Origin: Micrococcales bacterium
GTDB lineage: Bacteria > Actinomycetota > Actinomycetes > Actinomycetales > Dermatophilaceae
DNA: 64,000 nucleotides
Direction of reading: 5' to 3'
Assembly: GCA_021287075.1 (NCBI GenBank)
Contig: JAJTBD010000010.1
Span: forward strand, 1 to 64,000
This document shows, in pieces, positions 9,374 through 17,179 of the stretch; the first letter of the stretch is position 1; every line of letters starts with the position of its first letter. A model generated the notes under the pieces. That model ran no database searches. It had not been told where the DNA came from and worked only from the letters and a program-made list of their open reading frames with translations. The position numbers were made by a program, and so were the translations under genes.

Positions 9374-9456
9374 TGCGCAAGGGGGGATTTGAACCCCCAC
9401 GCCCGTAAGGACACTGCCACCTGAAGACAGCGCGTCTGCCGTTCCGCCACTTGCGC
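9374..9456 (-). tRNA. tRNA-Leu (anticodon CAG)
   Basis: Read on the minus strand: acceptor stem GCGCAAG/CTTGCGC, anticodon stem CTGTC/GGCAG enclosing loop TTCAGGT (anticodon CAG), a long variable arm typical of class II tRNAs, and a TpsiC arm with GGTTCAAATCC. CCA is not encoded. The 3' end borders the accessory segment to the left. Confidence 0.95.
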
Positions 9457-9900
9457 GTGGTCACCCGCCAGCCGGATCTGCACTGGGGATGCAACACGAC
9501 ATTGTGCTAGACGGAGGGCCGGATCACCAAACGCAAACCCGGGGGCACCGTCGCGAGAGGAGCTGAGCGGGGGCGTGACCAAGAGATCGGGCAGTGACGG
9601 CTGAGCACTCGAGACGTCACAAAGTGCGACCTTGACGGCCGAAAGTCGCATTTCGTGACGACTCGACGTGACGGGATGCGTCGAAAACCCGGGACAGCGG
9701 CCCCCTATCGCCCCACAAACCACAACAACAACACCAGCCACGCGGCGCGCGTGCAGGAGGGTCTCAGGCTCGACCGTTACGATCGACGCGCGACTGCCCT
9801 ATCGGCAGCCGTCGGCGTGTCCGGATCCGGGCCCGCCACGACCACCGGCACCACCGGCCGACAAAGCCACCGGCACCCCCGAGCACAGGGAAGAGGAGAC
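9457..9900. other. Intergenic region upstream of fhaA with a long inverted repeat
   Basis: No gene is supported. At 9616-9659 an imperfect inverted repeat (arms GTCACAAAGTGCGAC and GTCGCATTTCGTGAC, 13 of 15 pairing) could be an operator or an mRNA structure. The promoter of the fha-pst-rod-pbp-pkn operon is expected here, but no clear -35/-10 pair could be assigned. Confidence 0.4.
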
Positions 9901-10737
9901 ATGGGACTGTTCGACGGTCTCGAGCAGCGCCTCGAGCGGGGCGTCAAGGGCGCCTTCGCGCGTGTCTTCCGCAGTGAGGTGGAGCCGGTCGAGCTCGCGG
10001 CGGGGGTGCGCGGGGCGATGGACCAGCGCGCGGCGATCCTGTCCAAGGGCCGCACGATCGTGCCCAACCTCTTCACCATCGAGCTGTCCAAGGGCGACTA
10101 CGAGCGCCTCTCCACCCTCGACCAACAGGACCTCAAGGACGAGCTGATCGCCGCGGCCGAGGAGCATGCCGAGTCCCAGCGATACATCCCCGGCGGCCCG
10201 ATCCGCGTGATCTTCTCCCGCCAGGACGAGCTCGAGACAGGCGTCTTCCGCATCCGCCCCTCGACGGCCCGCCACCCCGAGGAGCTGATCGACGACTACG
10301 ACAACAGCGGGGCGTATGCCGCTCAGCCGGCCCAGCGGCATACCCCTCCCCCCAGCCCGGTGGGCGAGGGCGATCACCTGCCGGCCACCCAGATGCAGCA
10401 GGCCGTCGAGCCGCCGCAGCCCAAGAAGGTCAACCTCAGGGACCGGCCGTGGCTGGACGTCGACGGCGAGCGCTACCCGCTCATCGGGGCCATCACGGTC
10501 CTGGGCCGGGACGACAGCGCCGACGTCATCCTCGACGACCCGGGCATCTCCCGCCGCCACAGCGAGCTGCGCGTCACCCATGACGGCCCGCACGTCGTGG
10601 CGACCCTGCGCGACCTCGGCTCGACCAACGGCACGTTCGTCAACAGCGAGCGCATCTCCGGCCCCACCCACCTGTCCAATGGCGACCGCATCACGGTCGG
10701 CCGCACGACCGTCACCTATCGCGGAGGCCGCAAGTGA
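9901..10737 (+). CDS. fhaA: FhaA: DUF3662 and FHA domain protein (278 aa)
   Basis: Phosphothreonine-binding regulator of envelope growth. The N-terminal DUF3662 domain (about residues 1-125, starting MGLFDGLEQRLERGV) is followed by a Pro-rich linker. A C-terminal FHA domain (about 185-278) has the signature GR(D), SRRHSELR and DLGSTNGTFVN. ATG 9901 follows AAGAGGAG at good spacing; the open frame upstream of it is not coding-like. It is the first gene of the growth and division operon, overlapping fhaB by 4 nt. In mycobacteria FhaA is a substrate or partner of PknB and modulates peptidoglycan synthesis, and the same is inferred here. Confidence 0.93.
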   Translation: MGLFDGLEQRLERGVKGAFARVFRSEVEPVELAAGVRGAMDQRAAILSKGRTIVPNLFTIELSKGDYERLSTLDQQDLKDELIAAAEEHAESQRYIPGGPIRVIFSRQDELETGVFRIRPSTARHPEELIDDYDNSGAYAAQPAQRHTPPPSPVGEGDHLPATQMQQAVEPPQPKKVNLRDRPWLDVDGERYPLIGAITVLGRDDSADVILDDPGISRRHSELRVTHDGPHVVATLRDLGSTNGTFVNSERISGPTHLSNGDRITVGRTTVTYRGGRK

Positions 10738-11228
10738 GCGAGCTGACCCTGACGATCATGCGCCTGGGCCTGCTGGCGCTGCTGTGGGTCTTCGTCTTCA
10801 GCATCGTCGGCGTGCTGCGCGGCGACCTCTATGGCACCCGCGTCCAGGCCCGCCCGCAGCCGGGCGCCAAGGGGGCCGCCCGCAAGCCGGCGCCCGCTGC
10901 CCCGGCCGCGGCGGCCACCCCGCGCCCGCGACGCAACGCCCCGACCTCCCTCATCGTCACCGCCGGGCCGCTGACCGGCACCCGCCTGCCGCTGAAGCCA
11001 AGCGGCACCGTCATCGGCCGCGCCCCCGAGTCCGCGCTCGTGCTCGACGACGACTTCGCGTCGGGCCGCCACGCCCGCATCTACCAAGAGGGCCGCGACT
11101 GGTTCGTCGAGGACCTCGGCTCGACCAACGGCACCTTCCTCGGCAATTCCAAGCTCACCGCTCCCAAGCAGGTTGAGGCCGGCTCCGTGCTGCGCATCGG
11201 CAAGACCCACCTCGAGCTGCGGAAGTAG
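10734..11228 (+). CDS. fhaB: FhaB/FipA: membrane-anchored FHA protein (164 aa)
   Basis: A single N-terminal membrane segment (about residues 6-27, LTIMRLGLLALLWVFVFSIV) is followed by an Ala/Pro-rich cytoplasmic linker and an FHA domain (about 70-164). The domain has GRAPESALVLDDDFASGRHA and DLGSTNGTFLGN, the phosphothreonine-binding loops. GTG 10734 overlaps the fhaA stop (GTGA), indicating translational coupling. In mycobacteria the equivalent protein is phosphorylated by PknA/PknB and links to FtsZ/FtsQ at septation. Confidence 0.92.
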   Translation: MSELTLTIMRLGLLALLWVFVFSIVGVLRGDLYGTRVQARPQPGAKGAARKPAPAAPAAAATPRPRRNAPTSLIVTAGPLTGTRLPLKPSGTVIGRAPESALVLDDDFASGRHARIYQEGRDWFVEDLGSTNGTFLGNSKLTAPKQVEAGSVLRIGKTHLELRK

Positions 11229-11232
11229 CCGT

Positions 11233-12633
11233 ATGCCGCTGACCTTCCACTTCGCCGCCCGCTCCGATGTCGGCCTGGTCCGTTCCGAGAACCAGGACAG
11301 CGGGTATGCCGGTCCTCACCTCCTCGCCGTCGCCGACGGCATGGGCGGGCACGCCGGTGGCGACATCGCGAGCTCGGTCGCGGTCGGCGAGCTCGTCGGC
11401 CTCGACGACGACTCGCTGAGCTCCAATGAGGCCCCCACGCGGCTGACGCGCAGCCTCGCCAATGCCAACGGCACCATCGGCGACCTGATGGCCGCGCGCC
11501 CCGAGCTCCAGGGGATGGGCACGACCGCGACGGTCATCCTCCGCTCGCGCAACAAGCTGACCCTCGCCCACATCGGCGACTCCCGCGCCTACCTCCTGCG
11601 CGAGGGCAAGCTCAGCCAGCTCACCCACGACCACTCCTTCGTCCAGACCCTCGTCGACGAAGGCCGGATCACCGAGGAGGAGGCCGAGGTCCACCCCCAG
11701 CGCTCCCTGGTCACCCGGGTGCTGACCGGCCAGCCCTCCGACGACCCCGACGTCAACGTCCGCGAATGCCGCGAGGGCGACCGCTATCTGCTCTGCTCCG
11801 ACGGCCTCTCCGGCGTCGTCGAGCGCGACACCATCGCCGAGATCCTCTCCACCGTCCGCTCCCCGGGGGCGGCCGCCGACCGCCTCGTCGAGCTCGCGCT
11901 CAAGTCCGGCGCCCCCGACAATGTCACCGTCGTCATCGGCGACACCGTCGACATCACCAAGGGCGCCCCGCCCACCGAGCCCCAGGTCGTCGGCGCCGCC
12001 GCCCGCCGCCGCCGCACCCGCCCCACCCCCGACTCCCCCGCAGCCCGGGCTGCAGCACTGACCCGCGCCCAGGCCGACGATGACGAACTCTCCCTCGCCG
12101 AGGAGGGCCCCCGCTCGCGCGCCGCCCGCCTCCTGCGCGGCCTGGCCGCCACCCTTGCCGTCCTGCTCGTCGTCGGCGCCGCCGGCTTCGCCCTGTGGGA
12201 CTGGAGCCAGAAGCAGTACTACGTCGGCACCGACAACGGCTATGTCGCCGTCTATCGCGGCGTGCCGCAGGACATCGGCGGGCTCGAACTGGCCTCCATG
12301 GAGGAGCGCACCACCATCCGCACCGAGAACCTCCCCGAGTTCTACCGCTCCAAGGTCGAGAGCCACCTCGTCGTCGCCGACAAGGCCGCCGCCGACCGGC
12401 TCGTCGCCACCCTCAAGGGGCAGGAGTCCGCCTGCTACGAGCGCAAGTCGCGCGGTGAGCCCTGCGGCTCCGGGCCGATCAACCCCTCCTCGACGACGTC
12501 GACGACCTCAACGACGAGCGCGCCCACCTCGCCGACCTCCGCCAGCCCGGCCTCGGGCGCCACCGGGAGCACCGCCCCGGCCAGCAGCCGGCCCAAGGTC
12601 AACACGAGCATCACGACGGGAGCGACACCGTGA
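11233..12633 (+). CDS. pstP: PP2C-family Ser/Thr phosphatase PstP (466 aa)
   Basis: Dephosphorylates PknA/PknB and their substrates. The N-terminal catalytic domain (about 1-240) shows the metal-binding motifs SENQDSG, ADGMGGHAGGD, HIGDSRAYLLR and CSDGLSG. A membrane helix near residues 300-322 (LRGLAATLAVLLVVGAAGFAL) is followed by an extracellular domain ending in a Ser/Thr-rich tail. ATG 11233 lies 4 nt after the fhaB stop. It sits between the FHA proteins and rodA/pbpA, the order usual for Actinobacteria. Confidence 0.94.
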   Translation: MPLTFHFAARSDVGLVRSENQDSGYAGPHLLAVADGMGGHAGGDIASSVAVGELVGLDDDSLSSNEAPTRLTRSLANANGTIGDLMAARPELQGMGTTATVILRSRNKLTLAHIGDSRAYLLREGKLSQLTHDHSFVQTLVDEGRITEEEAEVHPQRSLVTRVLTGQPSDDPDVNVRECREGDRYLLCSDGLSGVVERDTIAEILSTVRSPGAAADRLVELALKSGAPDNVTVVIGDTVDITKGAPPTEPQVVGAAARRRRTRPTPDSPAARAAALTRAQADDDELSLAEEGPRSRAARLLRGLAATLAVLLVVGAAGFALWDWSQKQYYVGTDNGYVAVYRGVPQDIGGLELASMEERTTIRTENLPEFYRSKVESHLVVADKAAADRLVATLKGQESACYERKSRGEPCGSGPINPSSTTSTTSTTSAPTSPTSASPASGATGSTAPASSRPKVNTSITTGATP

Positions 12634-14003
12634 GCCTGGTCGACTCCGTCGCCCCCACCAAGGGCCGCAATGTCGAGCTGATCCTCCTCGTCGGGGCGGT
12701 CGGGCTGGTCATCCTCGCCTATGCCAATGTCGAGCTGGCCACCCATGGGCACCTCCCCGTCGACCTGCTGACCCAGTCGGCCGGTCTGGCGGCCATCGCC
12801 CTCGTCTTCCACCTCGTGCTGCGCTGGCGGGCGTCGTATGCCGACCCCCTCCTCCTGCCGATCGTCACCCTCCTCAACGGGCTGGGCCTGGTGATGATCC
12901 ACCGGCTCGACATCGCCAAGGGCCGCACGATCGGCGAGGGCATGGCCCTGCGCCAGCTCACCTGGAGCGCCCTGGCCGTCGCCATCGCCATCGGCGTGCT
13001 GTTCTTCCTCAAGGACCACCGCACGCTGCGGCGCTACACCTATACCGCTGCCGTCGTCGGCTTCGGCCTGCTCCTGCTGCCGCTCGTGCCCGGCCTCGGC
13101 CGCTCGGTCTATGGCTCACGCATCTGGATCGGCATCGGCCCGTTCAGCTTCCAGCCCGGCGAGATCGCCAAGATCGTGCTGGCGATCTTCTTCGCCGGCT
13201 ATCTCGTCTCCACCCGCGACGTCCTGTCGCTGGCCGGCCGGCGCCTCCTCGGCATAACCTTCCCGCGCGCCCGCGACCTCGGCCCCATCCTGGTGGCGTG
13301 GATCGCCTCCCTCGGCGTCCTCGTCTTCGAGCGCGACCTCGGCTCCTCGCTGCTCTTCTTCGGCCTCTTCGTCGCCATGCTCTATGTCGCGACCGAGCGG
13401 GTCTCCTGGATCGTGCTGGGACTGATGATGTTCTGCGTCGGCGCCTACACGGCATACCTGCTCTTTGACCACGTCCAGCGGCGAGTGCTCCTGTGGCTGG
13501 ACACCTTCTCGCCCGAGGCGCTGGCCACCTCCGACCAGCTCGCCCGAGGGCTGATGGGCATGGCGTCCGGCGGCCTGTTCGGCACCGGCCTGGGCCGCGG
13601 CCGACCCGACCTGACCTACTTCGCGGAGTCCGACTTCATCATCCCCAGCTTTGGCGAGGAGATCGGCCTGATCGGCCTCTTCGCGATCCTCATGCTCTAT
13701 GCCCTGCTCGTCGAGCGCGGCCTGCGCACCGCCCTCGGCGTGCGTGACGGCTTCGGCAAGCTGCTCGCCGCGGGCCTGGCCTTCTCGGTCGCCCTCCAGT
13801 GCTTCGTCGTCGTCGGCGGCGTCACCCGGATCATCCCGCTGACCGGCCTGACGATGCCCTTCATGTCCTCCGGCGGCTCCTCGCTGCTGGCCAACTGGGC
13901 GCTTGTCGCGATCCTGCTGCGCATCAGCGACCAGGCCCGCCGCCCCCTGCCCGAGATCGACGAGGCCGAGGCCCCGGCGACCGAGGTGGTGAGGCTGAGG
14001 TGA
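12630..14003 (+). CDS. rodA: SEDS-family peptidoglycan polymerase RodA/FtsW (457 aa)
   Basis: Polytopic membrane glycosyltransferase that polymerises lipid II for cell elongation with its partner PBP. About ten hydrophobic segments are visible from residue 15 onward. Family motifs include RDLGSSLLFFGLF near residue 235 and the C-terminal GLTMPFMSSGGSSLLANW. GTG 12630 overlaps the pstP stop by 4 nt, and the stop overlaps the GTG of pbpA. The pairing with a class B PBP in one operon fits the SEDS-bPBP complex. RodA rather than FtsW is inferred from operon position. Confidence 0.93.
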   Translation: MSLVDSVAPTKGRNVELILLVGAVGLVILAYANVELATHGHLPVDLLTQSAGLAAIALVFHLVLRWRASYADPLLLPIVTLLNGLGLVMIHRLDIAKGRTIGEGMALRQLTWSALAVAIAIGVLFFLKDHRTLRRYTYTAAVVGFGLLLLPLVPGLGRSVYGSRIWIGIGPFSFQPGEIAKIVLAIFFAGYLVSTRDVLSLAGRRLLGITFPRARDLGPILVAWIASLGVLVFERDLGSSLLFFGLFVAMLYVATERVSWIVLGLMMFCVGAYTAYLLFDHVQRRVLLWLDTFSPEALATSDQLARGLMGMASGGLFGTGLGRGRPDLTYFAESDFIIPSFGEEIGLIGLFAILMLYALLVERGLRTALGVRDGFGKLLAAGLAFSVALQCFVVVGGVTRIIPLTGLTMPFMSSGGSSLLANWALVAILLRISDQARRPLPEIDEAEAPATEVVRLR

Positions 14004-15457
14004 ACAGCCCCATCCGCCGGCTCTCCACCCTCGTCGCGCTGCTCTTCGGCGCGCTGCTGGTCAGCTCCACGATCATCCAGTTCTTCCAGGCCAAGGACCT
14101 CAACGCCCGCAGCGACAACCGCCGCACGCTGCTGTCGAGCTATGCCCGCGAGCGCGGCCAGATCCTCGTCGACGGCAACCCGATCGCCAAGTCCGTGCCC
14201 AGCGACGACGAGCTGAAGTGGCTGCGCACCTATCCCCAGGCCAGCCTCTACAGCCACGTCACCGGCTACTACTCCTTCACCTATGGCGCCGGCGGCGGCC
14301 TCGAGGCCTCCTCCGACGACCTGCTCTCGGGCCAGTCCGACAAGCTCTTCTATCGCCGCGTCTCCGACATGCTCACCGGCAACAAGCCCTCCGGTGCCTC
14401 CCTCGAGCTCTCCCTCGACGCCCGCGCCCAGCAGGCCGCCGACCAGGCCCTCGGCAAGCAGCGCGGCGCCGCCGTGGCACTCGACCCCAAAACCGGTGCG
14501 GTAATCGCCCTCGTCAGCAACCCGGCATACGACCCCGGCCGGCTGGCCTCCCATGACTCGGCCAAGGTCGCCGAGGCGTGGAAGGAGATGAATGCCGCGA
14601 CGTCCAAACCGATGGTCAACCGCGCCATCGCCGGCAATCTCTATCCGCCCGGCTCGACCTTCAAGCTCGTGACCGCGGCCGCGGCGCTCTCCTCCGGTGA
14701 CTACACCCAGGAGTCGGAGATCCCCGGCCCGGCCTCGCTCAAGCTGCCGCAGACCACGATCAGCCTGCCCAACCACGGCGGCGGCGCCTGCGGTCCCGGC
14801 GACAAGTCGACCCTGATCGTGGCCCTCCAGAAGAGCTGCAACACCTCCTTCGCGTGGCTCGGCATGCAGATCGGCGCCGACTCGCTGCGCAGCCAGGCGG
14901 CCAAGTTCGGCTTCGGCGACCAGCTGCGCATCCCCATGCGCGTGACGCCCTCGACCGTCCCCGGCGAGCTCAACCAGCCCCAGCTGGCCCAGGCCGCCAT
15001 CGGGCAGTACGACGTGCGCGTTACCCCGCTCCAGATGGCCATGGTCGCCGCCGGCATCGCCAACAACGGCACGGTCATGGAGCCCTATCTGGTCAAGTCC
15101 GTGCAGGGCTCCGACGCCTCGACGATCGACGAGACCCAGCCCAAGGAGCTCTCCCAGGCCGTCACCCCCGACGTCGCGGGCCAGCTCACACGCATGATGG
15201 AGGCAGTGGTGACCAACGGCACCGGCCGGCCGGCCCAGATCAGCGGCGTCTCCGTCGCTGGCAAGACCGGCACCGCCGAGCACGCCCAGGGCGCCGCGCC
15301 ACACGCCTGGTTCGTCGGCTTCGCGCCGGCGGACGACCCCAAGGTCGCCGTGGCCGTCGTCGTCGAGGACGGCGGAAGCGCCGGCAGCGAGGCATTCGGT
15401 GGCACGGTGGCAGGACCGATCGCAAAGAAGGTCATGGAAGCGGTGATCAACCAGTGA
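14000..15457 (+). CDS. pbpA: Class B penicillin-binding protein PbpA (485 aa)
   Basis: Membrane-anchored transpeptidase that cross-links peptidoglycan. One N-terminal membrane segment (about residues 8-28) precedes the dimerisation region and the transpeptidase domain. Active-site motifs are STFK (in PPGSTFKLVTAA, near 220), SCN (KSCNTSF, near 280) and KTG (AGKTGTAEHA, near 423). GTG 14000 overlaps the rodA stop (GTGA), and its own stop overlaps the start of pknA. The protein is at the normal length for actinobacterial PbpA. Confidence 0.95.
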   Translation: MNSPIRRLSTLVALLFGALLVSSTIIQFFQAKDLNARSDNRRTLLSSYARERGQILVDGNPIAKSVPSDDELKWLRTYPQASLYSHVTGYYSFTYGAGGGLEASSDDLLSGQSDKLFYRRVSDMLTGNKPSGASLELSLDARAQQAADQALGKQRGAAVALDPKTGAVIALVSNPAYDPGRLASHDSAKVAEAWKEMNAATSKPMVNRAIAGNLYPPGSTFKLVTAAAALSSGDYTQESEIPGPASLKLPQTTISLPNHGGGACGPGDKSTLIVALQKSCNTSFAWLGMQIGADSLRSQAAKFGFGDQLRIPMRVTPSTVPGELNQPQLAQAAIGQYDVRVTPLQMAMVAAGIANNGTVMEPYLVKSVQGSDASTIDETQPKELSQAVTPDVAGQLTRMMEAVVTNGTGRPAQISGVSVAGKTGTAEHAQGAAPHAWFVGFAPADDPKVAVAVVVEDGGSAGSEAFGGTVAGPIAKKVMEAVINQ

Positions 15458-17058
15458 CGACCCCCCCGACCCCCGATCTGCTCGCCGGGCGCTATCGCCT
15501 GGTCTCGCGCATCGCCACCGGCGGCATGGGCGAGGTCTGGCGTGGCACCGACGAGGTCCTCGGCCGGACCGTCGCCGTCAAGGTCATGCGACCCGACACC
15601 GCCGACAACGAGGGCTTCGCCCTGCGCTTCCGCGACGAGGCCCGCCACGCCGCCGCGCTCCAGCACCCCAACATCGCGACCGTCTATGACTTCGGCGAGG
15701 ACGGCAACCGCGCCTATCTGGTGATGGAGCTGCTCGAGGGCCGGCCGCTGTCGGCGCTCATCCAGGAGCACGGCGCGCTCAGCCCCGCCCTCGTCGCCTC
15801 CGTCCTGGCCCAGACCGGCCGGGCGCTCGACGCCGCCCACCGCGCCGGCGTGATCCACCGCGACGTCAAGCCGGCCAACATCGTCGTCGCCGACAACGGC
15901 ACCGCCAAGATCACCGACTTCGGCATCGCCCGCGCCATGGAGGCCGCCGGCCACACCCAGACCGGCGAGGTCATAGGCACCGCGCAATACCTCTCGCCCG
16001 AGCAGGCCCTCGGCCAGAAGGCCACCCCCGCCTCCGATGTCTATGCGCTCGGCGTCGTCGGCTACGAGGCCCTCACCGGCACCCGGCCCTTCGCGCGCGA
16101 CACCCTCGTGGCCACCGCGCTCGCCCACGTCAACGACACCCCCCGCCCCCTCGGCGCCGGCATCCCCGAGCCCATGCGCTCGACCGTCATGCAGGCCCTG
16201 GCCAAGGACCCCGTCGACCGTCCGCGCACCGCGGCCTCCTTCGCCGCCGGCCTCGGTGCCGCCGGGCTCGTCCCCGTCTCGCAGGCTGCGGCCAGCGCCC
16301 CCGGCGCCGCCGCCACCGAGGTGCTGCGCCCCGTCCAGGACCCCACCGAGGTCGTCGGGCCGCCCGTGCGCGCCGGTGCCGGTGCGGCTGGTCTCGGGGC
16401 CGGCGCCGCGGCAGGGGCGTCCACGCCGCGCACGGCCGAGCAGCCCGCGGCATACCTCCCGCAGGAGGGCCGGTATGCCGCTGAGGAGGACGAGCGCGAG
16501 CGTCGCCGCGGCGGTGGCTGGTGGCTGCCGCTGCTGCTCCTGCTGCTCCTCGGCGGTGCCGCCGCCCTCGGCTGGCAGCTGATGAACAACGACAACGGCA
16601 CCCCGCAGACGCCGACCACGGTCACCTCCACCACGACCGCGTCGGTGACCACCAGTGACACCGCCTCACAGGACGCCTCCCGCTCCGCCGATGCGAGCAG
16701 GTCCTCCGAGGCTGCTGCCGCGTCGTCGTCGTCGGCCGCCGAGGCGTCCCGGTCCGCCGCGGCGGCAGACGCCTCCCGCTCGGCCGAGGCGAGCAAGTCG
16801 TCCGCTGCTGCCTCCTCCTCCTCGTCGGCCGCCGAGGCGTCACGCAGCTCGTCGGCGTCGTCGGCCTCCTCGGCGTCGTCGGCATCATCGGCGAGCAAGG
16901 CCTCGGCCTCCTCCGCCTCCGAGGCCAGCAAGTCCTCGGCCTCCTCCGCGTCCGAGGCCAGCAAGTCGAGCGACAAGGCGAGCACGTCGAGCGACACGGC
17001 CAGCCAGTCCGCCGACACCCCGGCCTCACCCGACACCGCCGTGAGCACCGCGCCCTGA
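15454..17058 (+). CDS. pknA: Ser/Thr protein kinase PknA with a long Ser/Ala-rich extracellular tail (534 aa)
   Basis: The kinase domain (about residues 10-270) shows the Gly loop ATGGMGEVW, VAVKVM, HRDVKPAN, DFG and the SPEQA segment. A linker leads to a membrane helix (WWLPLLLLLLLGGAAALGW, about residues 353-371). The extracellular part (roughly 150 residues, nt 16600-17040) is almost only Ser, Ala, Glu, Asp, Lys and Arg in repeats of the type DASRSAEASKSS. It lacks PASTA domains, as is normal for PknA, but the tail is unusually long and repetitive and may act as a wall-spanning stalk. GTG 15454 overlaps the pbpA stop. Confidence 0.93.
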   Translation: MTTPPTPDLLAGRYRLVSRIATGGMGEVWRGTDEVLGRTVAVKVMRPDTADNEGFALRFRDEARHAAALQHPNIATVYDFGEDGNRAYLVMELLEGRPLSALIQEHGALSPALVASVLAQTGRALDAAHRAGVIHRDVKPANIVVADNGTAKITDFGIARAMEAAGHTQTGEVIGTAQYLSPEQALGQKATPASDVYALGVVGYEALTGTRPFARDTLVATALAHVNDTPRPLGAGIPEPMRSTVMQALAKDPVDRPRTAASFAAGLGAAGLVPVSQAAASAPGAAATEVLRPVQDPTEVVGPPVRAGAGAAGLGAGAAAGASTPRTAEQPAAYLPQEGRYAAEEDERERRRGGGWWLPLLLLLLLGGAAALGWQLMNNDNGTPQTPTTVTSTTTASVTTSDTASQDASRSADASRSSEAAAASSSSAAEASRSAAAADASRSAEASKSSAAASSSSSAAEASRSSSASSASSASSASSASKASASSASEASKSSASSASEASKSSDKASTSSDTASQSADTPASPDTAVSTAP

Positions 17059-17179
17059 GCCCGGCGCCCCGGCACCCACCCAGCACGGCACCCGACCACC
17101 CCGGCACGGGACACAGCACGAGAAGCAGCACGAACGGCATACGACATGAAGGACACGCGATGAGCAGGAAGGCGCAGCG

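Noticed and set aside
112..9375. Direct repeat CCCTCTGTG at 112-120 and 9367-9375 as an att pair for tRNA-Leu
   Set aside because: Only 9 bp, mostly outside the tRNA, and the tRNA 3' sequence itself is not copied at 112. The true left att, if any, is probably outside the window.
16640..17040. CRISPR-like or minisatellite repeats in the Ser-rich region
   Set aside because: The repeats are codon-level, irregular and in frame with pknA; there are no conserved repeat-spacer units. No CRISPR array was seen anywhere.
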